From Marinococcus luteus_A (lineage in GTDB: Bacteria; Bacillota; Bacilli; Bacillales; Marinococcaceae), in contig NZ_JAXRUV010000002.1 in assembly GCF_034497705.1 (NCBI RefSeq), positions 186,001 through 250,000 on the forward strand: DNA of 64,000 nt, read 5' to 3'. Every line of letters begins with the position of its first letter. The first letter of the stretch is position 1. Positions 1 through 7,958 of this stretch are shown here, piece after piece. A program made the position numbers and the translations under genes. The notes under the pieces are model-generated. The model saw nothing but the letters and a program-made list of their open reading frames with translations. It did no database searches and was not told the DNA's origin.

Positions 1-1
1 G

Positions 2-427
2 ATGGCGATGGCGAGCATGCAGGCGGGACTTGCGTTTTCCAATGCCATTTTAGGAGCGGTACACGCGATGTCCCATGCGATTGGCGGCCGTTATGCTCTT
101 CCTCACGGAGAAATTAACAGCATTTTGCTTCCGCATGTCATGGAATTTAATCTAATTGCTTCGCCTTCCCGCTTTGCTTCTATTGGCGATATTTTCGGTG
201 CTTCTGCAGACGCCGGGGAAATGGTTCGTGCCAGACACGGCATTCAGGCCGTCCGGGCTCTTGCAGACGATATCGGCGCTCCAAAGACACTGCGCTCTGT
301 CGGTCTGAGGGACCCTGACTTTGAAAGCATGGCCCGCGTTGCCCTTGATGACGCATGCATGATCACCAACCCGCGGGACGTAGCTTTGAAGGATATCGAA
401 ATGCTGTTCAAAAAGGCTTACGAATAA
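2..427 (+). CDS. Iron-containing alcohol dehydrogenase, C-terminal part (5' end outside window)
   Basis: This is the last ~141 codons of a group III (iron-type) alcohol dehydrogenase, which interconverts alcohols and aldehydes with NAD(P)H in the cytoplasm. The segment GAVHAMSHAIGG followed by a PHG carries histidines that bind the active-site metal in this family, and the tail ends with the usual helical LFKKAYE. The N-terminal Rossmann half lies upstream of the window, so start, promoter and substrate cannot be judged. The sensor kinase gene follows 12 bp downstream with its own ribosome binding site, so the three genes up to 3479 are probably one operon or at least one regulon concerned with alcohols. 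Confidence 0.9.
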   Translation: MAMASMQAGLAFSNAILGAVHAMSHAIGGRYALPHGEINSILLPHVMEFNLIASPSRFASIGDIFGASADAGEMVRARHGIQAVRALADDIGAPKTLRSVGLRDPDFESMARVALDDACMITNPRDVALKDIEMLFKKAYE

Positions 428-439
428 AGGAGCGTCGGT

Positions 440-2119
440 ATGTTTACAGAAAAAGAGATGGTGATTGAAAAATTAACCGGGGTCCGTGCCTCAAAAAAAA
501 GCTATTATACAGACTTGAAAGCAACGATTGCGGAACTTGAAAAAAAGAATCGCAAGCTTGAAATTTTGAGCGAAGTAGCAAAGGGGTTTCAGGTTACAGG
601 GACAATGGAGACGGCACTGCAGCATATTCTTGAAACCATTTACGAACTGTATCCGATCGACCGGGTAAGTCTGTCGTTAATCGAGCATGGGGCCATGTCG
701 TTGAAGAGTGTCTATCCTCTCTATGCAGAGGATTCCGCACTAGGTATGCATCTTCCGAAAAAAGAGTCGTTATACTGGAAAGCAATCGAACAGAATATGA
801 TTATTCTTCACGAATGGGAGCCAGCTGATACGTATGCATTTGTGGAAGAGCAGACGCTTTCGGCTTTGAATTTTCACTACGCGTGTGTCATACCGCTTCG
901 GATAAAAGCGTCTACCATTGGTGTTCTCACCTTTGCAGCGGCTGAACGGATCGAGTGTGACCAGTCTGATATCAGCTTCTTCCGGCAGCTTTCGGATCAT
1001 ATTGCCGTTATGATGGAGAATGCGAGACTGTATCAGGAGGTGTATCAGGGCAAAAAGGAATGGGAGGAGACCTTTCAGGCTGTGGCGGATCTTCTGATAT
1101 TAACTGATAACGATCACCGCATCGTCCGCTGCAACCAGGCCTCCTACAGTTTTTTTAATGAACCTCCGGAGGCTGTGGTCGGGCGGCACTGTCACGACCT
1201 GTTGTTTCACGATACAGAAGCGTTCTGTCCAATTGAAGAAAGCTATCACGGTGAATCGATGAAAAACTACCAAATGACGTTGAAAAACGGCCGTGTGTGC
1301 GATATTCAGACGTACCCAGTCCGGGACGGGAACAGGGAGATGAAGGGGCTGCTTATTTATATTAAAGATGTAACTGCGAGAATCAAAACTGAAGCGCAGC
1401 TCCAGCATTCCGGGAAGCTAGCGGCGATAGGGGAAATGGCGGCCGGAGTGGCGCACGAGTTAAATAGTCCGCTGACCGCGGTAATCGGCAATACCCAAAT
1501 ACTGCAGCGGAGTCTGACAGAAGAAGGTCCCTCAAAGGAGCTTGCGGTGGCGATTGAAAGAGGAGGCCGCCGCTGCCAGACGATCGTGCAAAACCTGCTT
1601 TCTTTCTCCCGCCCGGAAAAAGAAGAAAGTACGGAGTGTAATGTTAATGAAGCGGTTGAAGATGTACTGAGTCTGATTGGCTTTCAGATCGAAAAAGAGA
1701 ATATCCTGATTGAAAAGCATTATACACCCGGTCTGCCGTTTGTCGAGGCAGGACCTCATCAGGTCGGTCAGGTGGTTATCAATCTGCTTTTAAATGCAAA
1801 AGATGCATTAAAGGAAAGCGGAGAGGCAGATAAAAAGATTCAAATTAAAACCAATGTTGTTCATTCAAGCGTTGTGCTTGAGGTAGAAGACAACGGATGC
1901 GGAATCGCCCAGAGTCAGAAATCGTCAGTGTTTGAACCCTTTTTCACCACGAAAAGAAAACAGAATGGGACCGGTCTGGGTCTGTCGGTAAGTAAAGATC
2001 TTGCAGAGAAAAACGGTGGCCGGCTGACGTTTATAAGCGAAGAGGGTAAAGGAAGTGCCTTTCAATTGAAGCTGCCGGTTCATAGAGGAGGAGATGAGTA
2101 TGAAAATATTAGTCATTGA
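440..2119 (+). CDS. Sensor histidine kinase (GAF-PAS-HisKA-HATPase) of an NtrC-type two-component system
   Basis: A soluble sensor kinase of 559 residues with no evident membrane segment, so it probably senses a cytoplasmic signal. Order of domains: short coiled start, GAF (about 50-195), PAS (about 205-315), dimerisation/phosphoacceptor domain with His339 in the H-box AHELNSPL, then an ATPase domain with N-box NLLLNAKDAL near 447-456, G1 box DNGCGI near 484 and a GTGLGL box. ATG 440 has AAAGGAG upstream at a good distance. The gene overlaps the start of the response regulator by 20 bp, a sign of translational coupling. It is expected to phosphorylate that sigma-54 regulator. Neighbouring alcohol dehydrogenases on both sides suggest an alcohol- or aldehyde-linked signal, which is inference. 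Confidence 0.93.
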   Translation: MFTEKEMVIEKLTGVRASKKSYYTDLKATIAELEKKNRKLEILSEVAKGFQVTGTMETALQHILETIYELYPIDRVSLSLIEHGAMSLKSVYPLYAEDSALGMHLPKKESLYWKAIEQNMIILHEWEPADTYAFVEEQTLSALNFHYACVIPLRIKASTIGVLTFAAAERIECDQSDISFFRQLSDHIAVMMENARLYQEVYQGKKEWEETFQAVADLLILTDNDHRIVRCNQASYSFFNEPPEAVVGRHCHDLLFHDTEAFCPIEESYHGESMKNYQMTLKNGRVCDIQTYPVRDGNREMKGLLIYIKDVTARIKTEAQLQHSGKLAAIGEMAAGVAHELNSPLTAVIGNTQILQRSLTEEGPSKELAVAIERGGRRCQTIVQNLLSFSRPEKEESTECNVNEAVEDVLSLIGFQIEKENILIEKHYTPGLPFVEAGPHQVGQVVINLLLNAKDALKESGEADKKIQIKTNVVHSSVVLEVEDNGCGIAQSQKSSVFEPFFTTKRKQNGTGLGLSVSKDLAEKNGGRLTFISEEGKGSAFQLKLPVHRGGDEYENISH

Positions 2120-3479
2120 CGATGACTATGATATCGGCACCTTTTTTCGTTATCTGCTTGTAGAACAGGGCCATCATATTGATCTTGCCCATGATGGAAA
2201 GGAATATGAGCGACTTCGCAGCCAGAACCATTTGTATGAACTGGCTTTTATTGATTTAAAGCTCCCTGATACAAATGGGTTAAGGCTGCTCGCGGATCTG
2301 AAGCAGGCGCAGCCCTCCTGCCGCTGTATTGTCATGACAGGATACAGCACAATTGATACAGCTGTGGAAGCAGTTAAGCTAGGGGCGGAGGACTATATTG
2401 AAAAGCCGTTTGAAGATATCAGCATTATTGAAGAGAAAATAAAGCAGCCGCAGTCAGAGCCGGGAGTTTCAGGACAAATTGAACAGGCAGCCGCACGAAG
2501 CGGCTTGATAATCGGAGAAAGCGAAGCAATGAAAGAAGTGGTGCGGCTGGCTGGGCGCTTTGCGCCAAAGCCTTTAACAATTTTAATAGACGGGGAAACG
2601 GGGACAGGAAAAGAAGTAGCCGCCCGCTTCATTCATGAGCTTGCCGGGCCGGGGGAACGTTTATTTCTTGGTGTGAACTGTGGAGCACTGCCGGAGCAGA
2701 TGCTTGAAAGTGAGTTGTTCGGTCATGAAGCAGGAGCCTTTACCGGGGCAAATAAAACAAGGAAGGGGTATTTCGAATTGGCCTCCGGAGGGACGCTCTT
2801 GCTTGATGAAATTGGAGAAGCATCCCTTTCAACGCAGGTGAAGCTGCTGCGGGTACTCGAAACGAGAGAGCTTTACCGGGTGGGTGGTGAACGCCCGATT
2901 AAAACAAAAGCCCGTATCATCGCTGCCACAAACCAGGACCTGCATCTTGCTGCAGAGGCAGGAGAATTTCGTGAAGACCTGCTGTACCGTCTCGAGGTCG
3001 TCCGGCTGACTATTCCGCCTCTGCGGGAACGAAAAGAAGATATCCCTGCGGTGGCCCAGTCGATTCTCCGCAAAGAAGCACCGGCAAACACAGTAATCAG
3101 TCTGGAAGCTTTGGACGCGTTACAGGCTCACCACTGGCCAGGCAATATCCGGGAGCTCACAAACGTGCTGGTCCGGGCGGCCGCAGAATCAGACGGAAGG
3201 ATTGAACGCCGCCATTTAAATATGAGACCCTCAAGCCGGAAGACTGCTGCCAGGGCTCGGATTGTATCAGGGGACTGGCTCAGACAGAAAAAGCAGGAGC
3301 TCGAAGAGACAAAATATTTGTCGCTTGAAAGCACCGTGGAAGATATACGGAGTGAAGAAAAGAAAAGTATTCAGGATATTATTGACCACGCTTTAATGCT
3401 CACCCGTGGAAACCGCCGGGAGGCAGCAGAAATGCTCGGAGTGAATACAAGAAAGCTGCGCTACTGGCTGAATGAATAA
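2100..3479 (+). CDS. Sigma-54-dependent response regulator (NtrC/AtoC type)
   Basis: An NtrC-family activator: receiver domain with the phosphoacceptor Asp in AFIDLKLP (residue 52 from this start), AAA+ domain with Walker A GETGTGKE near 165, the sigma-54 contact loop GAFTGA near 212 and Walker B LLLDE near 235, then a Fis-type helix-turn-helix at the C-terminus (about 435-458). An in-frame ATG at 2094 exists, but its spacing to AGAGGAGG is only 2 bases; ATG 2100 is spaced normally and is chosen. Activators of this class work only with sigma-54 and a -24/-12 promoter; such a promoter is present before adhP just downstream. No rpoN gene is in the window. Confidence 0.94.
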   Translation: MKILVIDDDYDIGTFFRYLLVEQGHHIDLAHDGKEYERLRSQNHLYELAFIDLKLPDTNGLRLLADLKQAQPSCRCIVMTGYSTIDTAVEAVKLGAEDYIEKPFEDISIIEEKIKQPQSEPGVSGQIEQAAARSGLIIGESEAMKEVVRLAGRFAPKPLTILIDGETGTGKEVAARFIHELAGPGERLFLGVNCGALPEQMLESELFGHEAGAFTGANKTRKGYFELASGGTLLLDEIGEASLSTQVKLLRVLETRELYRVGGERPIKTKARIIAATNQDLHLAAEAGEFREDLLYRLEVVRLTIPPLRERKEDIPAVAQSILRKEAPANTVISLEALDALQAHHWPGNIRELTNVLVRAAAESDGRIERRHLNMRPSSRKTAARARIVSGDWLRQKKQELEETKYLSLESTVEDIRSEEKKSIQDIIDHALMLTRGNRREAAEMLGVNTRKLRYWLNE

Positions 3480-3499
3480 ATTCCGGAAGAACAATCAGC

Positions 3500-3537
3500 A
3501 AAACCCGGCGGGAAGAGGAGCCCGTCCGGGTTTTACT
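3500..3537 (+). terminator. Bidirectional terminator between regulator gene and adhP
   Basis: AAACCCGG..CGGG pairs with CCCG..CCGGGTTT around a short loop and is followed by TTTTACTTTG. The opposite strand also ends in a T-run, so it can serve both converging units. Confidence 0.75.
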
Positions 3538-3569
3538 TTGTGTAAGCGTTTCGTCAGTTTACCAGTAGT

Positions 3570-4586
3570 CTAGTCCTGAATTTTGAGCACAATTCTGCCG
3601 TTAATATCGCCTTTTTCCATTGAATCAAATACGTCGTTAATATCATCCAGTTCCTTCGTTTCAATAATAGGGCGGATCTTTCCGTTAGCCGCGAGCTCGA
3701 GACACTCCTGCAGGTCTTTGCGTGTACCGACAATGGAGCCTTTAACGTTCACGGCGTTTAGCACGGTGTCAAAAATAGGAATTGGAAGGTCCCCAACAGG
3801 AAGGCCAACAATGACTAAATTTCCTCCCCGTTTGACCGTCGAGTACGCCTGTTCAAACGCTTTCGGACTGACAGCTACGCTGATCGCGGCTTCTACTCCG
3901 TTTAATTTTTCCATCAGTACCTTGCCGGGATCCTCATTCATACTGTTAATCGTCATATCTGCTCCCATTTCCTTTGCGAGCTCCAGCTTGTCGTCGCGTA
4001 TGTCGACAGCTACAACGTTTAAGGCCATGGCTTTTGCATACTGTACGGCAACGTGCCCAAGTCCGCCGATACCAAAGATGGCTACCCAGTCACCCGGCTT
4101 GGCTTCAGATACCTTGAGTGCTTTGTACGTGGTTACCCCAGCGCAGAAGAGTGGAGCCACTGTGTCAAAGTCCAGGCTGTCTGGAATTTTCGTCACATAG
4201 TGGGCGGGAGCTTTACAATATTCTGCGTAGGCTCCGTCCACGGAATAACCGGCATTCAGCTGCTGCTGGCAGAGTGTTTCTCTTCCTGAGAGACAGAATT
4301 CGCACTCACCGCAGGCAGAGTAGAGCCACGGAATGCCGACGCGGTCGCCAATTTTGATGGATTTGACGCCCTCTGCAACCTTTTCCACTACACCTACACC
4401 TTCGTGTCCCGGCACGAGAGGCAGCTTTGGTTTAACCGGCCAGTCGCCGTGAGCTGCATGCAAATCGGTATGACAGACACCGCATGAATGAATTTTGACA
4501 AGCACTTCTCCGTAATCAAGCTCAGGCACCGGGATATCTTTAATCTCTAGTTTTTGATGAAATTCATTAACTACTGCTGCTTTCAT
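3570..4586 (-). CDS. adhP: Zinc-dependent alcohol dehydrogenase, AdhP type
   Basis: A 338-residue medium-chain dehydrogenase that oxidises or reduces short-chain alcohols with NAD. Catalytic zinc ligands Cys38 (GVCHTD) and His61 (GHEGVG) are present, as is the structural zinc lobe with Cys92, Cys95, Cys98 and Cys106. The nucleotide-binding motif is GIGGLG. Length and motifs fit the propanol-preferring AdhP/AdhA group. The start ATG has AAGGAGG at normal spacing. A near-perfect sigma-54 promoter sits about 45 bp upstream of the start, so expression probably depends on the adjacent NtrC-type regulator rather than on the vegetative sigma factor. It faces the regulator gene across a shared terminator. 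Confidence 0.93.
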   Translation of the reverse strand: MKAAVVNEFHQKLEIKDIPVPELDYGEVLVKIHSCGVCHTDLHAAHGDWPVKPKLPLVPGHEGVGVVEKVAEGVKSIKIGDRVGIPWLYSACGECEFCLSGRETLCQQQLNAGYSVDGAYAEYCKAPAHYVTKIPDSLDFDTVAPLFCAGVTTYKALKVSEAKPGDWVAIFGIGGLGHVAVQYAKAMALNVVAVDIRDDKLELAKEMGADMTINSMNEDPGKVLMEKLNGVEAAISVAVSPKAFEQAYSTVKRGGNLVIVGLPVGDLPIPIFDTVLNAVNVKGSIVGTRKDLQECLELAANGKIRPIIETKELDDINDVFDSMEKGDINGRIVLKIQD

Positions 4587-4630
4587 GAATGAACCCTCCT
4601 TATAATTTTGCAGGATGCACTCTATGTATA

Positions 4631-4647
4631 TGCAAGGAGCGTGCCAA
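4631..4647 (-). promoter_or_regulatory. Sigma-54 (-24/-12) promoter of adhP
   Basis: Read on the minus strand the site is TTGGCACGCTCCTTGCA, which matches the family consensus TGGCACG-N4-TTGCW exactly, including the invariant GG (4645-4644) and GC (4633-4632). Predicted transcription start is near 4620, giving a leader of about 34 nt that contains the adhP ribosome binding site. Exact spacing and position before a gene next to an NtrC-type activator make this a strong call. Confidence 0.88.
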
Positions 4648-4709
4648 CATTGAAAGCGGAGTTAATGACTGGTACAAGCGGGCCAGGTTATAAATAATTA
4701 ATAAAGTAA

Positions 4710-4723
4710 GCCGATATTTCGGC
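4710..4723. promoter_or_regulatory. Candidate activator site upstream of adhP promoter
   Basis: GCCGATATTTCGGC is an inverted repeat (GCCGA-N4-TCGGC) about 65-80 bp upstream of the -24 element. NtrC-family activators bind palindromes at such distances. Only one copy is seen, so the assignment is tentative. Confidence 0.35.
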
Positions 4724-4751
4724 CCAATATGACAAAAAAAGGCTCCGAAAA

Positions 4752-4790
4752 CAAAAAAAAACAGCTCTGCTGTTCAAGCAGAACTGTTTG
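4752..4790 (-). terminator. Terminator of the HesB-like gene
   Basis: On the minus strand AAACAGTTCTGCT and CAGCAGAGCTGTTT pair around a short loop, followed by a run of nine T. It lies just past the stop codon. Confidence 0.88.
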
Positions 4791-4799
4791 GGGAGCTTG

Positions 4800-5081
4800 T
4801 TATTCAGCTTCCGGAAGACCAGCCATGACGAGCTGTGTTTCGCCGTCTTCATTTTCCTGGGTGTCGAGCGTAACGTCCTGCATTAAGTCTGTAACGCGGT
4901 TATCCACTGCTACTTTAATGCCGTTTGCTTCTAGCACTTGATCGCTCTCCTGGGGATCCTGAAGAACAAGACCGATTTGAGAGGATTCTTCCATTTCTTC
5001 GACTGCCACGCGAAGGTGGTCCATGTTGTTTTCTTCCATCAGCGGTTCCAGTACTGCTTTAGCACCGTTTGTAATTTCCAA
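4800..5081 (-). CDS. HesB/IscA-like small protein without cysteines
   Basis: A 93-residue acidic protein with the pattern of the HesB/YadR branch of the Fe-S biosynthesis fold: an ITNGA start, a GLVLQDP strand, then NGIKVAVD and a C-terminal GLP. It contains no cysteine at all, so it cannot bind iron or a cluster as A-type carriers do; its biochemical role is not known to me. The start codon is TTG at 5081, decided by AAGGAGG seven bases upstream. It stands alone, with its own strong terminator. The family call rests on pattern only and is moderate. Confidence 0.65.
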   Translation of the reverse strand: MEITNGAKAVLEPLMEENNMDHLRVAVEEMEESSQIGLVLQDPQESDQVLEANGIKVAVDNRVTDLMQDVTLDTQENEDGETQLVMAGLPEAE

Positions 5082-5314
5082 GAGTGAGCCTCCTTAATTT
5101 TTAAACCTGTATAGAATATATCTATACCTTTTTTTCTATCACTGCAAACTGCTGAATACATTCCCTGCTCTCCGTAAGTGTAGACTGTCGGAGCCGGGCG
5201 CTGGATAATTATCATTTGCAACTCTGCCAAGGGTAACAACAATATTGCTGTTATTCAACTAATTCATTCAGGAAGCCTGGCAGGTATTCATATTCCGAGC
5301 GAAGAAGGCGTTAT

Positions 5315-5328
5315 ATTTCCCGGGAAAT
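5315..5328. other. Noc-binding site (nucleoid occlusion) copy 1
   Basis: ATTTCCCGGGAAAT is an exact 14-bp palindrome identical to the Noc-binding consensus known from Bacillus subtilis. It lies between genes, 16 bp past the end of arsB. The same sequence recurs at 13049 and 44212. Confidence 0.8.
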
Positions 5329-5344
5329 GCCTGCTGCTTGGCGG

Positions 5345-6643
5345 TCAGCCGCCAATGATTAACAGCCATACATACAGGCCGATAAGAGTAATAAAAAGCG
5401 TTGGAATGGTCAGAATGATACCGACTTTAAAGTAATAAGCCCAGGAAATATGAAATCCGAACTGACGCAGCACATGAAGCCAAAGCAGGGTAGCGAGTGA
5501 GCCGATCGGCGTGATTTTCGGCCCGAGATCGCTGCCAATTACGTTGGCGTAAATAAGGCCTTCACGTACAGCTCCGGAAGTAGCTGTTTCTGAAATAGCC
5601 AGAGCATCAATCATCACTGTTGGCATGTTATTCATGACAGAAGATAAGAGAGCGGCGATAAAGCCCATCGAAAGTGTTCCGACAAATAACCCCTCATCAG
5701 CAGCTGCCTGTATCACAACCGCCAGCTGCTCGGTAAGCCCGGCATTCTGAAGGCCGTAAACGACGACGTACATTCCCACTGAAAAGAAAACGATATCCCA
5801 CGGCGCTCCCTTTAATACTTTGCCTGTTTCAACAGCCGGACTGCGGCGGGCCATCAGCAGGAAGAATAACGCCACGACACCGGCTATGACGGAGACGGGA
5901 ACCGCTACGAATTCGCTGACGAAGTACCCGACGAGCAGCACCGCAAGCACCACCCATGAAAGCCGGAACATTTTTATGTCCTGGATCGCTTCCTTTGGAT
6001 TTTTTACTTTTGTGACATCATAACGCCCGGGAAGATCCTTGCGGAAAAAAAGGTAGAGGACAAGAAGACTCGCCCCGATAGAGAAAAAGTTTGGAACTAT
6101 CATCCGGGTCGCGTATTCAACAAAGCCAATGCCGAAAAAGTCGGCAGAAACGATGTTTACGAGATTACTGATAATCAGGGGCAGGGAAGCTGTGTCAGCG
6201 ATAAAGCCACTGGCCATAATGAATGGTAGAATCATACGGTCCTTAAATTCAAGAGCTCTAACCATCGCAAGAACGATAGGCGTCAGTATGAGGGCAGCAC
6301 CGTCATTGGCAAAAAGCGCAGCAACGACGGCTCCGAGCAGAATTATGTAAATAAACATCCGGAGGCCGCTGCCACCGGCGATTTTTGCCATATGGAGAGC
6401 AGCCCATTCAAAAAAACCAATTCTGTCGAGAATCAGACTGATAATGATAATAGCAACAAAGGCGAGCGTGGCATTCCATACAATTCCAATAACGGTTTCG
6501 ACGTCTCCAAAGCTGACAACGCCTGCGATAAGAGCGATGATAGCGCCTCCGCAGGCAGACCAGCCAATATTTAAGTTTTTCGGCTGCCAAATAACCAATA
6601 AGAGCGTGATAAGAAAAATAACAACTGCGAGCAGGGTGTTCAT
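5345..6643 (-). CDS. arsB: ArsB-type arsenite/antimonite efflux permease
   Basis: A 432-residue polytopic membrane protein of the ArsB/ArsAB superfamily, about 11-12 hydrophobic segments throughout. It should export arsenite using the proton gradient. Conserved stretches include FANDGAALILTPI and the mid-protein FIADTASLP, both typical of ArsB. The start ATG has GGAGG at good spacing. No arsR, arsC or arsA lies beside it, but its promoter overlaps a palindrome of the ArsR-operator type. A different anion or Na+/H+ exchange function cannot be excluded because related permeases share this fold. Confidence 0.87.
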   Translation of the reverse strand: MNTLLAVVIFLITLLLVIWQPKNLNIGWSACGGAIIALIAGVVSFGDVETVIGIVWNATLAFVAIIIISLILDRIGFFEWAALHMAKIAGGSGLRMFIYIILLGAVVAALFANDGAALILTPIVLAMVRALEFKDRMILPFIMASGFIADTASLPLIISNLVNIVSADFFGIGFVEYATRMIVPNFFSIGASLLVLYLFFRKDLPGRYDVTKVKNPKEAIQDIKMFRLSWVVLAVLLVGYFVSEFVAVPVSVIAGVVALFFLLMARRSPAVETGKVLKGAPWDIVFFSVGMYVVVYGLQNAGLTEQLAVVIQAAADEGLFVGTLSMGFIAALLSSVMNNMPTVMIDALAISETATSGAVREGLIYANVIGSDLGPKITPIGSLATLLWLHVLRQFGFHISWAYYFKVGIILTIPTLFITLIGLYVWLLIIGG

Positions 6644-6718
6644 ACATACCTCCAGGCCGGGCCGAAAACAATGCGGCGTCCGTTTCTTTCTAATTTAATC
6701 AGGCAATTGCTGAATTTA

Positions 6719-6742
6719 TTATATAAGCATATGCTAATATAA
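6719..6742. promoter_or_regulatory. ArsR/SmtB-type operator between arsB and the flavin reductase
   Basis: A 24-bp palindrome with 12-bp arms (TTATATAAGCAT / ATGCTAATATAA) and one mismatch. AT-rich inverted repeats centred on ATAT/CATATG-like cores are typical of the ArsR/SmtB family. It covers the -10 box of the arsB promoter. Confidence 0.6.
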
Positions 6743-6759
6743 ATATTTATAGAAGTCAA
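6731..6759 (-). promoter_or_regulatory. SigA-type promoter of arsB
   Basis: On the minus strand: -35 TTGACT (6759-6754), 17-bp spacer, -10 TAGCAT (6736-6731). The -10 box lies inside the palindromic operator, so a bound repressor would block polymerase. Confidence 0.6.
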
Positions 6760-6861
6760 AGTGCGATTCAATACTTTTAGAAAAAAGTGTGATTGCTAGG
6801 GTAAAAGAGCAGAAAAAATGTATAATGAGGCTAGAAGATGAAGGCAAAGGCGGTGAACCTT

Positions 6862-7428
6862 ATGACAGAGGAACAGATGAATGTAACAGTAATATGCGGG
6901 AGCCTGCGGAAGGAATCCTATAACCGGAAGCTGTTGGATTTAATGAAAGCAGAGTTTCCGGAGCACTGGGAGGTTGAAGAAGCATTTTTACATCACATTC
7001 CGCTTTATCATGCCGATGTGGAAGAAGCAGGAACCCCCGAAGCCGTTGTAGAATTGAAGCGCGCAATGATGCGTGCGGACGGGGTCATTATCGTAACACC
7101 CGAATACAATAACGGAATGCCCGGTGTTGTAAAAAACGCCCTGGACTGGGCGTCCAGCCCGCCTGCGCACTCCGCTCTGACCCACCGTGCTTTTGCGCTT
7201 GCCGGAGCGACTCCCGGTGGCGGCGGCACAGCTTTATCCCAGTATCAAGTCCGGCAGACACTCACAGCCGCTGAGGCGTACGTGATGCCCGGGCCGAAAA
7301 TGCTGGTGGCGGGAGTGACAGGAAAAATGAACAAAGAGCTGGACAAGCTTGAGGATGAAAAAATCACGCAGCACGCAAAAAAGTTCGTGCAGGCGTTTGA
7401 TAGCTGGATGCACCGTTTTGACGGGTAA
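6862..7428 (+). CDS. NAD(P)H-dependent FMN reductase (flavodoxin-like fold)
   Basis: A 188-residue flavoprotein of the FMN reductase family, which reduces flavins, quinones or azo compounds with NAD(P)H. The FMN phosphate loop CGSLRKESYNRKL is near the N-terminus and PEYNNGMPGVVKNALDW is the second flavin-binding signature. An in-frame ATG at 6838 exists, but AAAGGCGGTG sits eight bases before ATG 6862 and a TATAAT at 6821-6826 would leave almost no leader for the earlier start, so 6862 is chosen. khtT begins 27 bp downstream. A flavin reductase next to a KhtTU antiporter resembles KefF beside KefC. The divergent arsB also makes an arsenic- or electrophile-stress role possible. Confidence 0.88.
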   Translation: MTEEQMNVTVICGSLRKESYNRKLLDLMKAEFPEHWEVEEAFLHHIPLYHADVEEAGTPEAVVELKRAMMRADGVIIVTPEYNNGMPGVVKNALDWASSPPAHSALTHRAFALAGATPGGGGTALSQYQVRQTLTAAEAYVMPGPKMLVAGVTGKMNKELDKLEDEKITQHAKKFVQAFDSWMHRFDG

Positions 7429-7455
7429 AGAAAAGACTCACAGGAGGAATGACAA

Positions 7456-7953
7456 ATGAGAATCAGAGAACATGACCTGCCGGGGGTAGGAAAACGGGTA
7501 GCGTTTGAAAACCGGGACGGTATTACCACGGTCATGATCGTACACCATAGCGGCAAGAGAGAAATTTATTTTGTGGAAGACGAAGACGATGACGAAGCGC
7601 TTTTTTCAACTATATTCACATCTGATGAAGCGAAGGAGCTGGGCGCCCGTCTGCTTGGGATTCACGATGAACCGGTAGATGAAGAAAGCTTTGAGCGTTT
7701 TCGCCTGTTAAGAAAGAAAATGCTTGTTGACTGGATCAAGGTGAAAAAAGGCTCTAAGATGGATGTGCGTTCAGTGGAAGAAGCCGAGACGTCAATACCG
7801 GAAGGAGTTTCTATTGTCGGCATCATGAGGGACAACGATATTCTTCCAAAGCCCGAGGATGATTTTATCATTCAGGCCGGAGATACCCTGCTTGTTGTCG
7901 GAAAAAAAGATATTATTGGGCGCTTTGAAGAAGTTTGTAAGGCGAAAGGATAA
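7456..7953 (+). CDS. khtT: KhtT, RCK_C regulatory subunit of a K+/H+ antiporter
   Basis: A 165-residue cytoplasmic protein whose C-terminal half (about 80-160) is an RCK_C/TrkA-C domain with the motif GDTLLVVGKK. Length matches Bacillus KhtT. In the known system KhtT binds ligand and gates the KhtU antiporter, protecting cells from alkaline stress and methylglyoxal-type electrophiles. It is followed 5 bp later by khtU. A separate khtS gene is not present upstream; the flavin reductase occupies that position. Confidence 0.9.
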   Translation: MRIREHDLPGVGKRVAFENRDGITTVMIVHHSGKREIYFVEDEDDDEALFSTIFTSDEAKELGARLLGIHDEPVDEESFERFRLLRKKMLVDWIKVKKGSKMDVRSVEEAETSIPEGVSIVGIMRDNDILPKPEDDFIIQAGDTLLVVGKKDIIGRFEEVCKAKG

Positions 7954-7958
7954 TTCTT

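Noticed and set aside
3541..3554. TGTAAGCGTTTCGT, partly cre-like
   Set aside because: The right arm does not match and the site lies downstream of adhP between converging genes, where catabolite repression would not act.
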